From Clostridia bacterium (lineage in GTDB: Bacteria > Bacillota > Clostridia > Oscillospirales > CAG-272), in contig JAGBEE010000019.1 of the NCBI GenBank assembly GCA_017937135.1, positions 1 through 39,277 of the forward strand: a DNA stretch of 39,277 nucleotides. Reading direction: 5' to 3'. Below are positions 24,207 to 32,526 of this stretch, piece after piece. Each line of letters begins with the position of its first letter. The stretch's first letter is position 1. Under the pieces are notes generated by a model. That model did no database searches and was not told where the DNA came from. It saw only the letters and a list, made by a program, of their open reading frames with translations. The translations under genes and the position numbers were made by a program.

Positions 24207-25378
24207 TGCTGTCCAGCTTTGAAAGAGGAACGATTTCTCTAATAAAGAGTGCGCTTTCAAACACGTGTGCTAAGATACCTGAGGACTATGATTTTAATAA
24301 AGCATATGAGCTTTCTGTAGCTCAGCAAATTGTGCCAATCATTTATTATGGTGCGCTTGGAGTAGAGGGCTTTGATAAGCTTGAAATATCAAAAAAATTC
24401 TTGCTTGCAACAGCAAAGCTGACCACGTATTCGGCAAATCAGCTTGATTTAATTGAAGAAGTTTTTAAGTCATTTAATCAAAATGGAATAGATCACTTAA
24501 AGCTCAAGGGTACGGTTCTTAAAAGAATGTACCCATATCCCGAGATGCGTATGATGAGCGATGCAGATATTCTTATCAAGGAAGACCAATACGCAAAAAT
24601 AGAAAAAATAATGCTTGATTTGGGCTTTGAAAAAGCATATGAGAGCGACCACGAGCTTGCTTGGAGAAAAAACGGCTTTTTAATAGAGCTGCACAGGCGC
24701 TTGATGCCCTCTTATACAGAGGATTATCATAGCTATTATGGCGATGGCTGGGACAAGCTCGAAAAATATGGTGAGCAGGGCTTTGAGTATAGAATGAATC
24801 CAAATGATGAGCTCATATATAACTTCACTCATTTTGCAAGACACTATCGCGATGGTGGAGTTGGAATAAAATTTATGACTGACTTCTATGTTTTTCTTGA
24901 AAAGCATAGGGAGCTTGATATGAATTACATTGAAAACGAGCTTGAAAAAATGGAGCTAACAAGATTTTGGCAAAACACTAAAAAGCTAATAAATGTGTGG
25001 TTCTACGATGAGGAAAGTGATGAGATTAGCGATTTTATAACCGCTAAAATATTTGCTTCTGACACATATGGCACACATCTTGGAAAGCTTGAGGCGGAGG
25101 CTGCGCGCTTGTCACAGGGTGGCGGAAGCAAGGCGGTTAAGAAAAAGAAATTTTGGAATGCTGCATTTCCTAATTTTACAACTATGAAAATCTTATATCC
25201 TGTTCTAAAAAAGGTGCCAATTCTTTTACCCTTTATGTGGATATGGCGCATAATAGATAGGTTGATTTTCAAAAGGAAAAAGGTAAAGATACAAACCGTT
25301 AGCGATGAGGCTATAGATAGGTATAATTTAGAGCTTGACTATGTCGGCTTGCCATATGGCTTTAAATCGAAGGTATAA
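24206..25378 (+). CDS. Nucleotidyltransferase-fold protein of unknown role
   Basis: This 390-residue protein resembles the uncharacterised nucleotidyltransferase family PF14907. The core KLKGTVLKRMYPYPEMR (99-115) is followed by SDADIL (D119, D121), the metal-binding Asp pair, and IELHRR with a third acidic residue (E161). The C-terminal third is helical and ends with a basic segment. It is translationally coupled to the capE-like gene and sits 42 bases before capF, splitting an otherwise standard capE-capF-capG set. It may nucleotidylate a sugar, lipid or protein partner in the pathway; no substrate can be assigned. Confidence 0.72.
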   Translation: MLSSFERGTISLIKSALSNTCAKIPEDYDFNKAYELSVAQQIVPIIYYGALGVEGFDKLEISKKFLLATAKLTTYSANQLDLIEEVFKSFNQNGIDHLKLKGTVLKRMYPYPEMRMMSDADILIKEDQYAKIEKIMLDLGFEKAYESDHELAWRKNGFLIELHRRLMPSYTEDYHSYYGDGWDKLEKYGEQGFEYRMNPNDELIYNFTHFARHYRDGGVGIKFMTDFYVFLEKHRELDMNYIENELEKMELTRFWQNTKKLINVWFYDEESDEISDFITAKIFASDTYGTHLGKLEAEAARLSQGGGSKAVKKKKFWNAAFPNFTTMKILYPVLKKVPILLPFMWIWRIIDRLIFKRKKVKIQTVSDEAIDRYNLELDYVGLPYGFKSKV

Positions 25379-25420
25379 TGAAAAACGCTTAGACGTATAC
25401 GATTTTCGAGGAAAAATAAA

Positions 25421-26617
25421 ATGAATATACTTGTAACAGGCGCAAATGGCTTTGTTGGAAAAAACCTTTGTTGTGCGCTTAAAAACATAAGAGACAACAA
25501 GGATAAAACGACGGGCTTGACAATAGAAAATGTTTATGAATACGACGTTGACACAGCGCCGGAGCTTCTTTTGGAGTATGTAAAAAGAGCAGATTTTGTG
25601 TTTAATTTAGCAGGGGTTAATAGACCAAAATCGCAGGATGAATTTATGCAGGGTAATCGCGACTTTTTAGATAATCTTCTTGAGCTTTTGAAAAGCGTAG
25701 GGAATACCTGTCCTGTAATGCTCTCATCCTCTATTCAAGCATCACTTCTTGGCAGATACAAGGAGAGTGACTATGGAAGGAGCAAGCTTGCAGGCGAGGA
25801 GCTGCTATTTGATTATTCAAAAAAGACGGGAGCTAAGGCGCTCGTATATCGCTTCCCAAATCTTTTTGGAAAATGGTCAAGACCAAATTATAACTCGGCA
25901 GTTGCTACGTTTTGTAATAACATAGCAAACGATTTGCCAATACAGGTAAATGATAGAAGCACGCTTTTAGAGCTTTTATACATTGACGACTTGGTCGATG
26001 AGATGGTAAATGCCTTGAAGGGTGAGGAGCACAGGTGTGAATACGATGGCAACGATGTGATACCAATTGAAAATGGACGATATTGCTATGCGCCAATAAC
26101 ACATAAGGTAACTCTTGGCGAAATAGTTGATTTGCTTGAGGAATTTAAGAATCAACCTAATACATTAGTTCTTCCCGAGATACCAAAGGGATCGTTTTCA
26201 AAGAAGCTTTATTCAACATATTTATCATATTTGCCAAAGGAAAAAATATCATTTCCACTTAAAATGAATGTGGATGCAAGAGGAAGCTTTACAGAGCTAT
26301 TAAAGAGTGAAAAGTGCGGACAAGTGTCGATAAATATATCAAAGCCAGGCATCACAAAGGGACAGCATTGGCACAATACAAAGTGGGAATTTTTTATAGT
26401 TGTTTCGGGACATGGACTAATTGAATTAAGAAAAATCGGTGACGATGAGGTTATTCGATTTGAGGTTAGTGGCGAAAAAATCGAAGCGATACATATGCTA
26501 CCTGGCTATACACACAACATAATAAACTTGTCAGAAAACCAGGACTTAGTTACCGTTATGTGGGCAAACGAGTCCTTTGACCCAAATAAACCCGATACAT
26601 TTGCAGAAACTGTTTAA
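25421..26617 (+). CDS. capF: Bifunctional CapF-like epimerase/reductase for UDP-FucNAc
   Basis: This 398-residue protein has an N-terminal SDR domain (TGANGFVG, 6-13; YGRSK with Y118 and K122) and a C-terminal cupin (about 282-398) with GQHWHNTKWEFF as the metal-binding strand. In CapF the cupin epimerises at C3 and the SDR part reduces C4 with NADPH, giving UDP-N-acetyl-L-talosamine. Both halves look complete. It lies between the nucleotidyltransferase and the 2-epimerase, in pathway order with capE and capG. Confidence 0.92.
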   Translation: MNILVTGANGFVGKNLCCALKNIRDNKDKTTGLTIENVYEYDVDTAPELLLEYVKRADFVFNLAGVNRPKSQDEFMQGNRDFLDNLLELLKSVGNTCPVMLSSSIQASLLGRYKESDYGRSKLAGEELLFDYSKKTGAKALVYRFPNLFGKWSRPNYNSAVATFCNNIANDLPIQVNDRSTLLELLYIDDLVDEMVNALKGEEHRCEYDGNDVIPIENGRYCYAPITHKVTLGEIVDLLEEFKNQPNTLVLPEIPKGSFSKKLYSTYLSYLPKEKISFPLKMNVDARGSFTELLKSEKCGQVSINISKPGITKGQHWHNTKWEFFIVVSGHGLIELRKIGDDEVIRFEVSGEKIEAIHMLPGYTHNIINLSENQDLVTVMWANESFDPNKPDTFAETV

Positions 26618-26633
26618 TAGATAGGAGAAATAA

Positions 26634-27818
26634 ATGGATATTAAGCTTGATTACAATGATGTGAGCTTTAAAAATGATGGCAGATTAAAGCTACTTATAA
26701 TTGTTGGTACAAGACCAGAAATTATTCGCTTAGCTGCCGTAATAAACAAGTGCAGAAAGTATTTTGACTGTATTCTTGCTCACACAGGACAAAACTATGA
26801 CTATAATTTGAACGGAATATTTTTCCGTGATTTGAAGCTTGATGACCCTGAGGTTTATATGAATGCTGTTGGTGATGACCTTGGCGCAACCGTAGGAAAC
26901 ATTATAAATTGCTCATATAAGCTAATGAATCAAATTAAGCCAGATGCACTTCTTATTTTGGGTGATACAAACTCCTGCCTTTCTGCAATTTCTGCAAAAA
27001 GACTTCACATTCCTATTTTTCATATGGAAGCAGGAAATCGTTGCAAGGACGAGTGCTTGCCCGAGGAAACAAACAGAAGAATAGTTGATATAATTTCTGA
27101 CGTAAATCTTGCATATTCAGAGCATGCAAGAAGATACCTTCACGAATGTGGCTTGCCAAAGGAAAGAACCTATGTTACAGGCTCTCCAATGGCTGAGGTT
27201 TTACATCAAAATCTTGATGAAATTAAGGCGTCAGACGTGCTAAAAAGACTTGGCTTGGAAAAGAAAAAATACATACTTTTGTCGGCTCATAGAGAGGAAA
27301 ATATCGACACAGAGAGAAACTTTTTGTCACTTTTTAATGCAATAAATGCTCTTGCTGAAAAATATGATATGCCGATTCTTTACTCCTGCCATCCACGTTC
27401 AAGAAAACGACTTGAGGCAACAGGCTTCAAGCTTGATAAAAGGGTTATAAGAAACGAGCCGCTTGGCTTCCATGACTACAATAATTTACAAATGAACGCA
27501 TTTTGCGTAGTGTCCGATAGTGGAACTTTGCCAGAGGAAAGCAGCTTCTTTACAAGTGTGGGTAATCCATTCCCGGCTGTTTGTATTAGAACATCAACAG
27601 AGCGACCGGAGGCACTTGATAAGGCATGCTTTGTGCTTGCGGGAATTGATGAAAAATCACTTTTACAGGCTGTAACAACTGCAATAGATATGAACGAAAA
27701 TGGCGATTTTGGCATACCCGTTCCATATTACACGGACGAAAACGTTTCTACTAAGGTAGTAAAAATCATTCAGTCATATACAGGTATAGTTGATAAAATG
27801 GTTTGGAGAAAATTTTAA
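26634..27818 (+). CDS. capG: UDP-HexNAc 2-epimerase, CapG/FnlC-like
   Basis: This 394-residue enzyme of the WecB/CapG family has IIVGTRPEIIRL near residues 21-32, a central LGDTNSCLSA, HMEAGNRC and PEETNRRIVD, and late SDSGTLPEESS, all typical of non-hydrolysing 2-epimerases. Directly after capE- and capF-like genes, it should convert UDP-N-acetyl-L-talosamine to UDP-N-acetyl-L-fucosamine, the donor for a glycosyltransferase probably in the 4209-21692 operon. The general UDP-GlcNAc to UDP-ManNAc activity is the alternative. AGGAG lies six bases before the ATG. A terminator follows immediately. Confidence 0.92.
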   Translation: MDIKLDYNDVSFKNDGRLKLLIIVGTRPEIIRLAAVINKCRKYFDCILAHTGQNYDYNLNGIFFRDLKLDDPEVYMNAVGDDLGATVGNIINCSYKLMNQIKPDALLILGDTNSCLSAISAKRLHIPIFHMEAGNRCKDECLPEETNRRIVDIISDVNLAYSEHARRYLHECGLPKERTYVTGSPMAEVLHQNLDEIKASDVLKRLGLEKKKYILLSAHREENIDTERNFLSLFNAINALAEKYDMPILYSCHPRSRKRLEATGFKLDKRVIRNEPLGFHDYNNLQMNAFCVVSDSGTLPEESSFFTSVGNPFPAVCIRTSTERPEALDKACFVLAGIDEKSLLQAVTTAIDMNENGDFGIPVPYYTDENVSTKVVKIIQSYTGIVDKMVWRKF

Positions 27819-27822
27819 AGAC

Positions 27823-27852
27823 AAGGGAGCTTGCGTGGCAGGCTCCCTTTTG
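27823..27852 (+). terminator. Terminator of the FucNAc operon
   Basis: AAGGGAGC (27823-27830) pairs with GCTCCCTT (27842-27849) around an 11-base loop, followed by TTGTGTT. The T run is short but the stem is strong. Confidence 0.8.
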
Positions 27853-28388
27853 TGTTGCAAAAATGAACAAAATCCTTTTATGTGAAATTTAGGTGAATAT
27901 TCTCTAAAAATGCATTGAAGCAGGGTTGAAACTTTGGAATTTTACGCCAAATTAAGTTTAATATATGGTAAAATAAACCACGGCAGACGATTGTCCACCG
28001 TAATATACCTAAGCAAGCCCGCCTATGAACAATTCAGACGGTGTTTTTTATGTAGGGTGCAAGAATCAATAATAGTGTAACCTTTATATATTTTTATCGT
28101 CTTATTAAATGAAGACGGTAAATCCGCAGGCTACACAAGCAAACGAGCTTGATTAGGTATATTACGGTAAATCGTTCTCCATCCCGTATACTAAATAATT
28201 CTTAAAGGAGCGTGAAAAAGAAAAGGGTGCCCGACCCAAATGACAATGCAAGATATTTTGCAAAAACTCAGCGGAGAGGTTTTGGGCAAAATAGATAGAT
28301 TTTCAAAACATTTATTTCAAGTGTAAACTGAAAATTTGTGCATAGTGACAAAAAATGCAATACCGCAATGCAAAAAAATTGTTTTTAA
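27853..28388. other. Gene-poor gap between the FucNAc and MoxR operons
   Basis: This stretch has no convincing protein gene. 27853-27960 is AT-rich with nothing clear. 27980-28187 holds the long base-paired element listed separately. 28188-28388 has no T-rich terminator and only a doubtful 28-codon frame (28240-28326). The MoxR operon promoter begins at 28389. Confidence 0.6.
27980..28187 (+). ncRNA. Candidate structured RNA of unknown class
   Basis: The two ends pair in one long, interrupted stem. ACGG, ACGATT, CCGTAATATACCTAA and CAAGC on the 5' side (27980-28018) match GCTTG, TTAGGTATATTACGG, AATCGT and CCGT on the 3' side (28147-28187), about 30 pairs with small internal loops. Inside are a GCCT/AGGC pairing, a hairpin GGGTGCA/TGTAACC (28055-28082) and a hairpin ATCGTCTT/AAGACGGT (28096-28119). 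An extended -10 (TGG TAAAAT, 27966-27974) would start transcription right at the outer helix; its -35 is weak. Size and a rod-like closing stem resemble 6S RNA, but I cannot confirm it. The strand rests on the promoter guess. Confidence 0.5.
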
Positions 28389-28417
28389 TTGCAAAAATCA
28401 ATTCTCCGTGCTATAAT
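28389..28417 (+). promoter_or_regulatory. Promoter of the MoxR operon
   Basis: TTGCAA (28389-28394), a 17-base spacer and consensus TATAAT (28412-28417) preceded by TGC (extended -10). AGGAGG (28439-28444) follows, five bases before the first ATG. Confidence 0.85.
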
Positions 28418-28449
28418 ATTAAAGTAAAGAAATAATTTAGGAGGTTTTT

Positions 28450-31263
28450 ATGACACTCGAAGAAAAGTTGAATCCGTATAAAAAGAAGCTTACTATTGAG
28501 TCTATTATCGTGTCAAGTGCTGTTGGATTGTTCCTTGGCTCAATGCTGACACTTGTATTAGCACTATTCTTTAGATTCGTAGTTGACTTAGTAAATCCAG
28601 CAACCGTTATAGTATCAATACTTCTCGGTGTAGCACTTGGAGTTACAATCGGTATTCTTTCTTTCCACAAAATGTTTAAGAAAGGAATGCAGGATGTAGC
28701 AAAGAGAATAGACTCCTTGGGACTTCAGGACCGTGTAACAACCATGGTAGAGTTCAAGGACGACAAATCATTTGTTGCTAAAATGCAAAGAGACGACGCA
28801 ACAGAGCATCTCTCAAGACTTGAGGTTAAGGCGATAAAGATTCGTATTCCAATAAGAATCCTTTCCGCTTGCTTGGCATTCTTAGTAGCAACCACACTTA
28901 TATTCTCAGTTAACGTTGGCGCTGATCCGGTTGATGAGATTATTGAGGAAATCGAAAAGATTGAAGAAGAGGTAAAGGAAGAAATTGAGGATATCTTAGA
29001 GGATTCTCAAATTTCAGATAGCAAGAAGGAAGAGCTTGACAAGATTATCCAAGAGGGTATGGAGGAAATTAGCAAGGCTGAAACACCCGAGGATAAGAAG
29101 GAAGAGGTTGACGAGCTCATTAAGGATATTGAGGACTTCGTAGAAAAAGAGCAGCAAAAGAACGAGGAGCTCGCAGATGAGCTTAAAAAGGATCCTATCA
29201 CAGAGGAGCTTGGAGAGGCTATTGAATCTGGCGACCCCGAAAAGATAGATCAGGCTCTTGAAAATATGAAGGACAAAATTGAGAGCGCCGAAACAGAGGA
29301 AGAGAAGAAGGAAATCATACAGGATATGATTGACGCTATTGATAAGGCGACTCAGGATAAAGAGGACTCTGACCTTAAGGATGCCCTTGATAAATTTGAG
29401 GAAAATCTTGAAGACCTTAAAAAGGATCCAACAAATCAAGAAAAGGTTGATGACACCTTTGAGGATGCAAAGGATGATATTAAGGACGCTGTAGAGGATA
29501 TAGACGACCTTAAGGATACAGCTAATAAGGTTATCGAGGAGCTTGATAAAATCAAGGACGAAATCGTTGGCGAGGACAAAAATACCGTAGATAATGGTAT
29601 GGAGGATATCAAGGATACAATTGACGACTCCGAAATGAACGAGCAGGACAAGGATGAGTTCAAGGACAAAATCGACAAGACAGACGACAAGCTTGACGAT
29701 ATTTACAGTGACCCAACATTGTCCGATGATGAAAAGAATCAAGCAGCAAACGACACAATTAAGGATACACAAAACGAGTTTGAGGATTATGTAAAGAACG
29801 AAGAGGAAAGCAGAGATCAAATTGCTGATAGCCTTCAAAAGAATCCTATAACAGAGGACCTTGGAAACGCGCTTGAAAAGGGCGACAAGGATGCTATCCA
29901 CGATGCACTTGAGGATTTGAAGAATCAAATCAATAACGCAGGCTCTGAGGAAGAAAAGGAGCAACTCAAAAATGAAATTTCTGAAGCGTTAAAGGATGCA
30001 ACATCAAATGCAAACAACTCCGATATTAAGGATGCAGTTAATGATTTTGCACAGGATCTTGAGAATTCAGGCACAAGCGAGGAGGAGATAAACAACTCCT
30101 TCCAAAAGGGCGAAGAGGGAATATTCGACGCGCTTGAAAAGGCAGAAACAGCAGATAAGGTAGCTGACCAGCTTGGTGGCATTCGTGATGAGCTTGTAGG
30201 CTCTGACCGTGTTGATATGGAGGATGCATTCGACGATTTGAGAAACGACGTTGCAAACTCGGGAGTAAGCAAGGATACGCAGAATAAGATAAACGATGCT
30301 ATCGAGGATTCTTGGAATAAGGTTGACGATATGCTCAATAACGGCGCATCAAAGGAAGAAATCAGCGCCGAGATGGGTGCGCTCAAGGATAAGATAAACG
30401 ACCTTATCCAAAATGATAAGAACGCATTTAACGAGGATATTGGAAATCTTGATGATGGCAAGAACGAAAACAACAACGAAAACTATGACTACATTGATGG
30501 CATAAAGGATGCAGTTCAAAGTGGTGACAAGGAAAAGCTTGAGGGTGCACTTAATGACTGGAAGGACAGCTATAAGGACCTTGAGGGCGACGCCTTGAAG
30601 CAGGAATTTGAAAATATGCAAAATGCATTCCAAAACGCAGCAAACAGCACAAATAATAGCGAGCTTAAGGACATATTTGATAAGCTTCAGCAGGCAGCAG
30701 GAAACGCAGCTGAAAAGGTTGAACAGGATATGACAAACGGTGAAACCTCTGAGGATGCTAAAAACGATATGGATCAGGCTATTGATCAGGCTGGAGAGCA
30801 ATTTGGACAAATGATGGACCAACAGCAAAACGCTGACAATCTTGGAAGCTCCATGCTTGATAAAATCGACCAAGCGCAAAACAATATGATGGGACAGCCA
30901 CAGGACCCAAGCCAAAGCGATAAAAACGAAAATAAAAACGAAAACTCTAACCAGCAAGGTCAAGGCTCCAAGGAAGATGAAGAAAACAAGGACGAAAATC
31001 AGGACCAGCAGCAAGGACAAGGTGGAGAGAGTGAAGACAATAAGGAACAGGATAAGAATGAGCAAAACGCAGGTGGTGGAGGAACAGGCAGCGAAAAATC
31101 TGAGAACAGCTCCTTCGTTCCTGGCGTTGGTGATATGACAATGGAAGAGCTTCTTGCAAGCGGAGCATTGGGCACTGAGCTTGACAAGATGTATGACAGA
31201 GAGCTCACAGATGAGGAGCGCGCTGCTATAGAAAACTACTTCGCATCTTTGGCGGGTAAATAA
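28450..31263 (+). CDS. DUF4175-like acidic repeat membrane protein
   Basis: This 937-residue protein opens the MoxR operon. Two membrane helices (17-46, 51-72), a cytoplasmic stretch with the pattern KRIDSLGLQDRVTTMVEF (85-102) and a third helix (134-154) match the plan of DUF4175 proteins that accompany MoxR genes elsewhere. Everything after residue 160 should be outside the cell. It is an extremely acidic, helical region with a super-repeat of about 215 residues (188-760), then a Gln/Asn/Gly-rich low-complexity tail (785-885) and a short conserved-looking end (FVPGVGDMTMEELLASG). It has no enzyme motif. It could be a scaffold, an ion-binding brush, or the client that MoxR and the VWA proteins act on. 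Assignment to DUF4175 is by topology. Confidence 0.72.
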   Translation: MTLEEKLNPYKKKLTIESIIVSSAVGLFLGSMLTLVLALFFRFVVDLVNPATVIVSILLGVALGVTIGILSFHKMFKKGMQDVAKRIDSLGLQDRVTTMVEFKDDKSFVAKMQRDDATEHLSRLEVKAIKIRIPIRILSACLAFLVATTLIFSVNVGADPVDEIIEEIEKIEEEVKEEIEDILEDSQISDSKKEELDKIIQEGMEEISKAETPEDKKEEVDELIKDIEDFVEKEQQKNEELADELKKDPITEELGEAIESGDPEKIDQALENMKDKIESAETEEEKKEIIQDMIDAIDKATQDKEDSDLKDALDKFEENLEDLKKDPTNQEKVDDTFEDAKDDIKDAVEDIDDLKDTANKVIEELDKIKDEIVGEDKNTVDNGMEDIKDTIDDSEMNEQDKDEFKDKIDKTDDKLDDIYSDPTLSDDEKNQAANDTIKDTQNEFEDYVKNEEESRDQIADSLQKNPITEDLGNALEKGDKDAIHDALEDLKNQINNAGSEEEKEQLKNEISEALKDATSNANNSDIKDAVNDFAQDLENSGTSEEEINNSFQKGEEGIFDALEKAETADKVADQLGGIRDELVGSDRVDMEDAFDDLRNDVANSGVSKDTQNKINDAIEDSWNKVDDMLNNGASKEEISAEMGALKDKINDLIQNDKNAFNEDIGNLDDGKNENNNENYDYIDGIKDAVQSGDKEKLEGALNDWKDSYKDLEGDALKQEFENMQNAFQNAANSTNNSELKDIFDKLQQAAGNAAEKVEQDMTNGETSEDAKNDMDQAIDQAGEQFGQMMDQQQNADNLGSSMLDKIDQAQNNMMGQPQDPSQSDKNENKNENSNQQGQGSKEDEENKDENQDQQQGQGGESEDNKEQDKNEQNAGGGGTGSEKSENSSFVPGVGDMTMEELLASGALGTELDKMYDRELTDEERAAIENYFASLAGK
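29011..30726 (+). repeat. About 2.7 copies of a 215-residue coding super-repeat
   Basis: Three diverged copies can be aligned by eye. Marker 1: ITEELGEAIESGD (250-262), ITEDLGNALEKGD (467-479), YIDGIKDAVQSGD (681-693). Marker 2: SDLKDALDKF (307-316), SDIKDAVNDF (524-533), SELKDIFDKL (737-746). Marker 3 (only two copies): KIKDEIVG (367-374) and GIRDELVG (577-584). Spacing is 214 to 217 residues. The copies differ at most positions, so the duplication is old and kept at protein level. Confidence 0.8.
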
Positions 31264-31293
31264 GAATTATAAATTAGTATACGGAGAAGAATT

Positions 31294-32514
31294 ATGGGAT
31301 TATTTTCTAAAAAACCAGCACCCGAGGCTAAAGCCGAGGAAACAAAAAATGTAGCAAATACAGGCGCGGATAAGAGCGCTGAAGCAAAGGCAGCACCAAG
31401 TGCTGCTAATGATACAAAGGCACAAGAAGCAGTAGCACAAAAGCCACAGGCTGCACCAAAGGCTGACCCAGCACCGGAAAAGCCTGTTGACCCAGCTACT
31501 GAAAAGGAGTTAAAGCTTTTTGCTGAAAAATGCGAAAAGATATTTACTGAAATTAAAAAGGATATTATCGGTCAAACAGAGGTTGTACAATTTACCATTA
31601 TTGCAATAATTGCAGGTGGTAACGTGCTTCTCGAGGGTGCTCCTGGACTTGGTAAAACACGTCTTGTAAGATCACTTGGTAACGTATTCGACCTTCCATT
31701 CTCAAGAATTCAGTTTACACCTGACTTGATGCCTGCCGACGTAACAGGTACAAATATCATTACAAAGGACGAAAACGGAAACTCAAAATTCGAGTTCCAA
31801 AAGGGCCCTATCTTCAGTAATATAGTTCTTGCCGACGAAATTAACCGTGCTACGCCAAAAACACAGGCGGCACTTCTTGAGGCGATGCAGGAGCATAAGG
31901 TAACAGTTATGGGTGTATCCCGTAAGCTTGATGAGCCATTCTTCGTTCTTGCTACACAGAACCCAATAGAGCAAGACGGTACATACCCATTGCCAGAGGC
32001 GCAGATGGACCGTTTTATGTTCAAGATTTTAGTTCCTAATCCTTCTGCCGAAGAACTTGGACAAATCGTTACAATGACACAGAAAACCATGGACGAGGTT
32101 GCCGTTGCAGCTTGTAACGGTGAGGAGCTCCTTCGTATGAGAGCAGTTGCAAAGACTATTCCAATTGCAAAGGAAATCCTTGACTACGCTATGGTAATGA
32201 TAGCTTCCACACATCCCCGCAGCGAGATAGCAACGGAAACAACAAAGAAGTATATCCGTGAGGGAGCCAGCCCACGTGCAGCACAGGCTCTTATTACAGC
32301 TGCAAAAGTACGTGCTCTTATTAAAGGAAGATATAACGTATCGTATGAAGACATCAATGCGCTTGCAATTCCTGTACTTCGTCACAGAATTAAGCTTGGC
32401 TTTGAGGCAGTAACCTCTAAGATGAACGCAGATGACGTAGTAGCAGCACTTATAAAGGATCTTAACAACGCAAACAAATCTTCAACATCATTATTTGATA
32501 AAAAGAAAAAATAA
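31294..32514 (+). CDS. MoxR-family AAA+ ATPase with low-complexity N-terminus
   Basis: This 406-residue AAA+ ATPase has Walker A GAPGLGKT (115-122), Walker B IVLADE (177-182), the MoxR signature INRATPKTQAALLEAMQE (183-200) and sensor region FVLATQNPIEQDGTYPLPEAQ. MoxR proteins act as chaperones that activate or insert partners, often with DUF58 and VWA proteins, as encoded next here. Residues 8-68 are an Ala/Lys/Pro/Glu-rich tail that most MoxR proteins lack; it looks disordered and could tether the ATPase to a partner. CGGAGAAG precedes the ATG. Confidence 0.93.
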   Translation: MGLFSKKPAPEAKAEETKNVANTGADKSAEAKAAPSAANDTKAQEAVAQKPQAAPKADPAPEKPVDPATEKELKLFAEKCEKIFTEIKKDIIGQTEVVQFTIIAIIAGGNVLLEGAPGLGKTRLVRSLGNVFDLPFSRIQFTPDLMPADVTGTNIITKDENGNSKFEFQKGPIFSNIVLADEINRATPKTQAALLEAMQEHKVTVMGVSRKLDEPFFVLATQNPIEQDGTYPLPEAQMDRFMFKILVPNPSAEELGQIVTMTQKTMDEVAVAACNGEELLRMRAVAKTIPIAKEILDYAMVMIASTHPRSEIATETTKKYIREGASPRAAQALITAAKVRALIKGRYNVSYEDINALAIPVLRHRIKLGFEAVTSKMNADDVVAALIKDLNNANKSSTSLFDKKKK

Positions 32515-32526
32515 TAGGCGGTAAAA

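Noticed and set aside
27980-28187. Reading the long inverted repeat as a CRISPR unit, IS end pair or simple terminator
   Set aside because: There is a single pair with no spacer series, no transposase lies between the arms, and there is no T run after the stem on the plus strand.
28240-28326. Small open frame of 28 codons (starts MTMQDILQKL) downstream of the structured element
   Set aside because: No ribosome site at a sensible distance and no promoter directly before it. A frame of this length is expected by chance. An overlapping GTG frame at 28212 has its AAAGGAG almost touching the start codon, so it is no better.
29014-29964. Long open frame on the minus strand inside the acidic repeat gene
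   Set aside because: It is the mirror of a repetitive Asp/Glu/Lys-rich sequence, which gives a Leu/Ile-rich frame with few stops. It has no ribosome site or promoter of its own.
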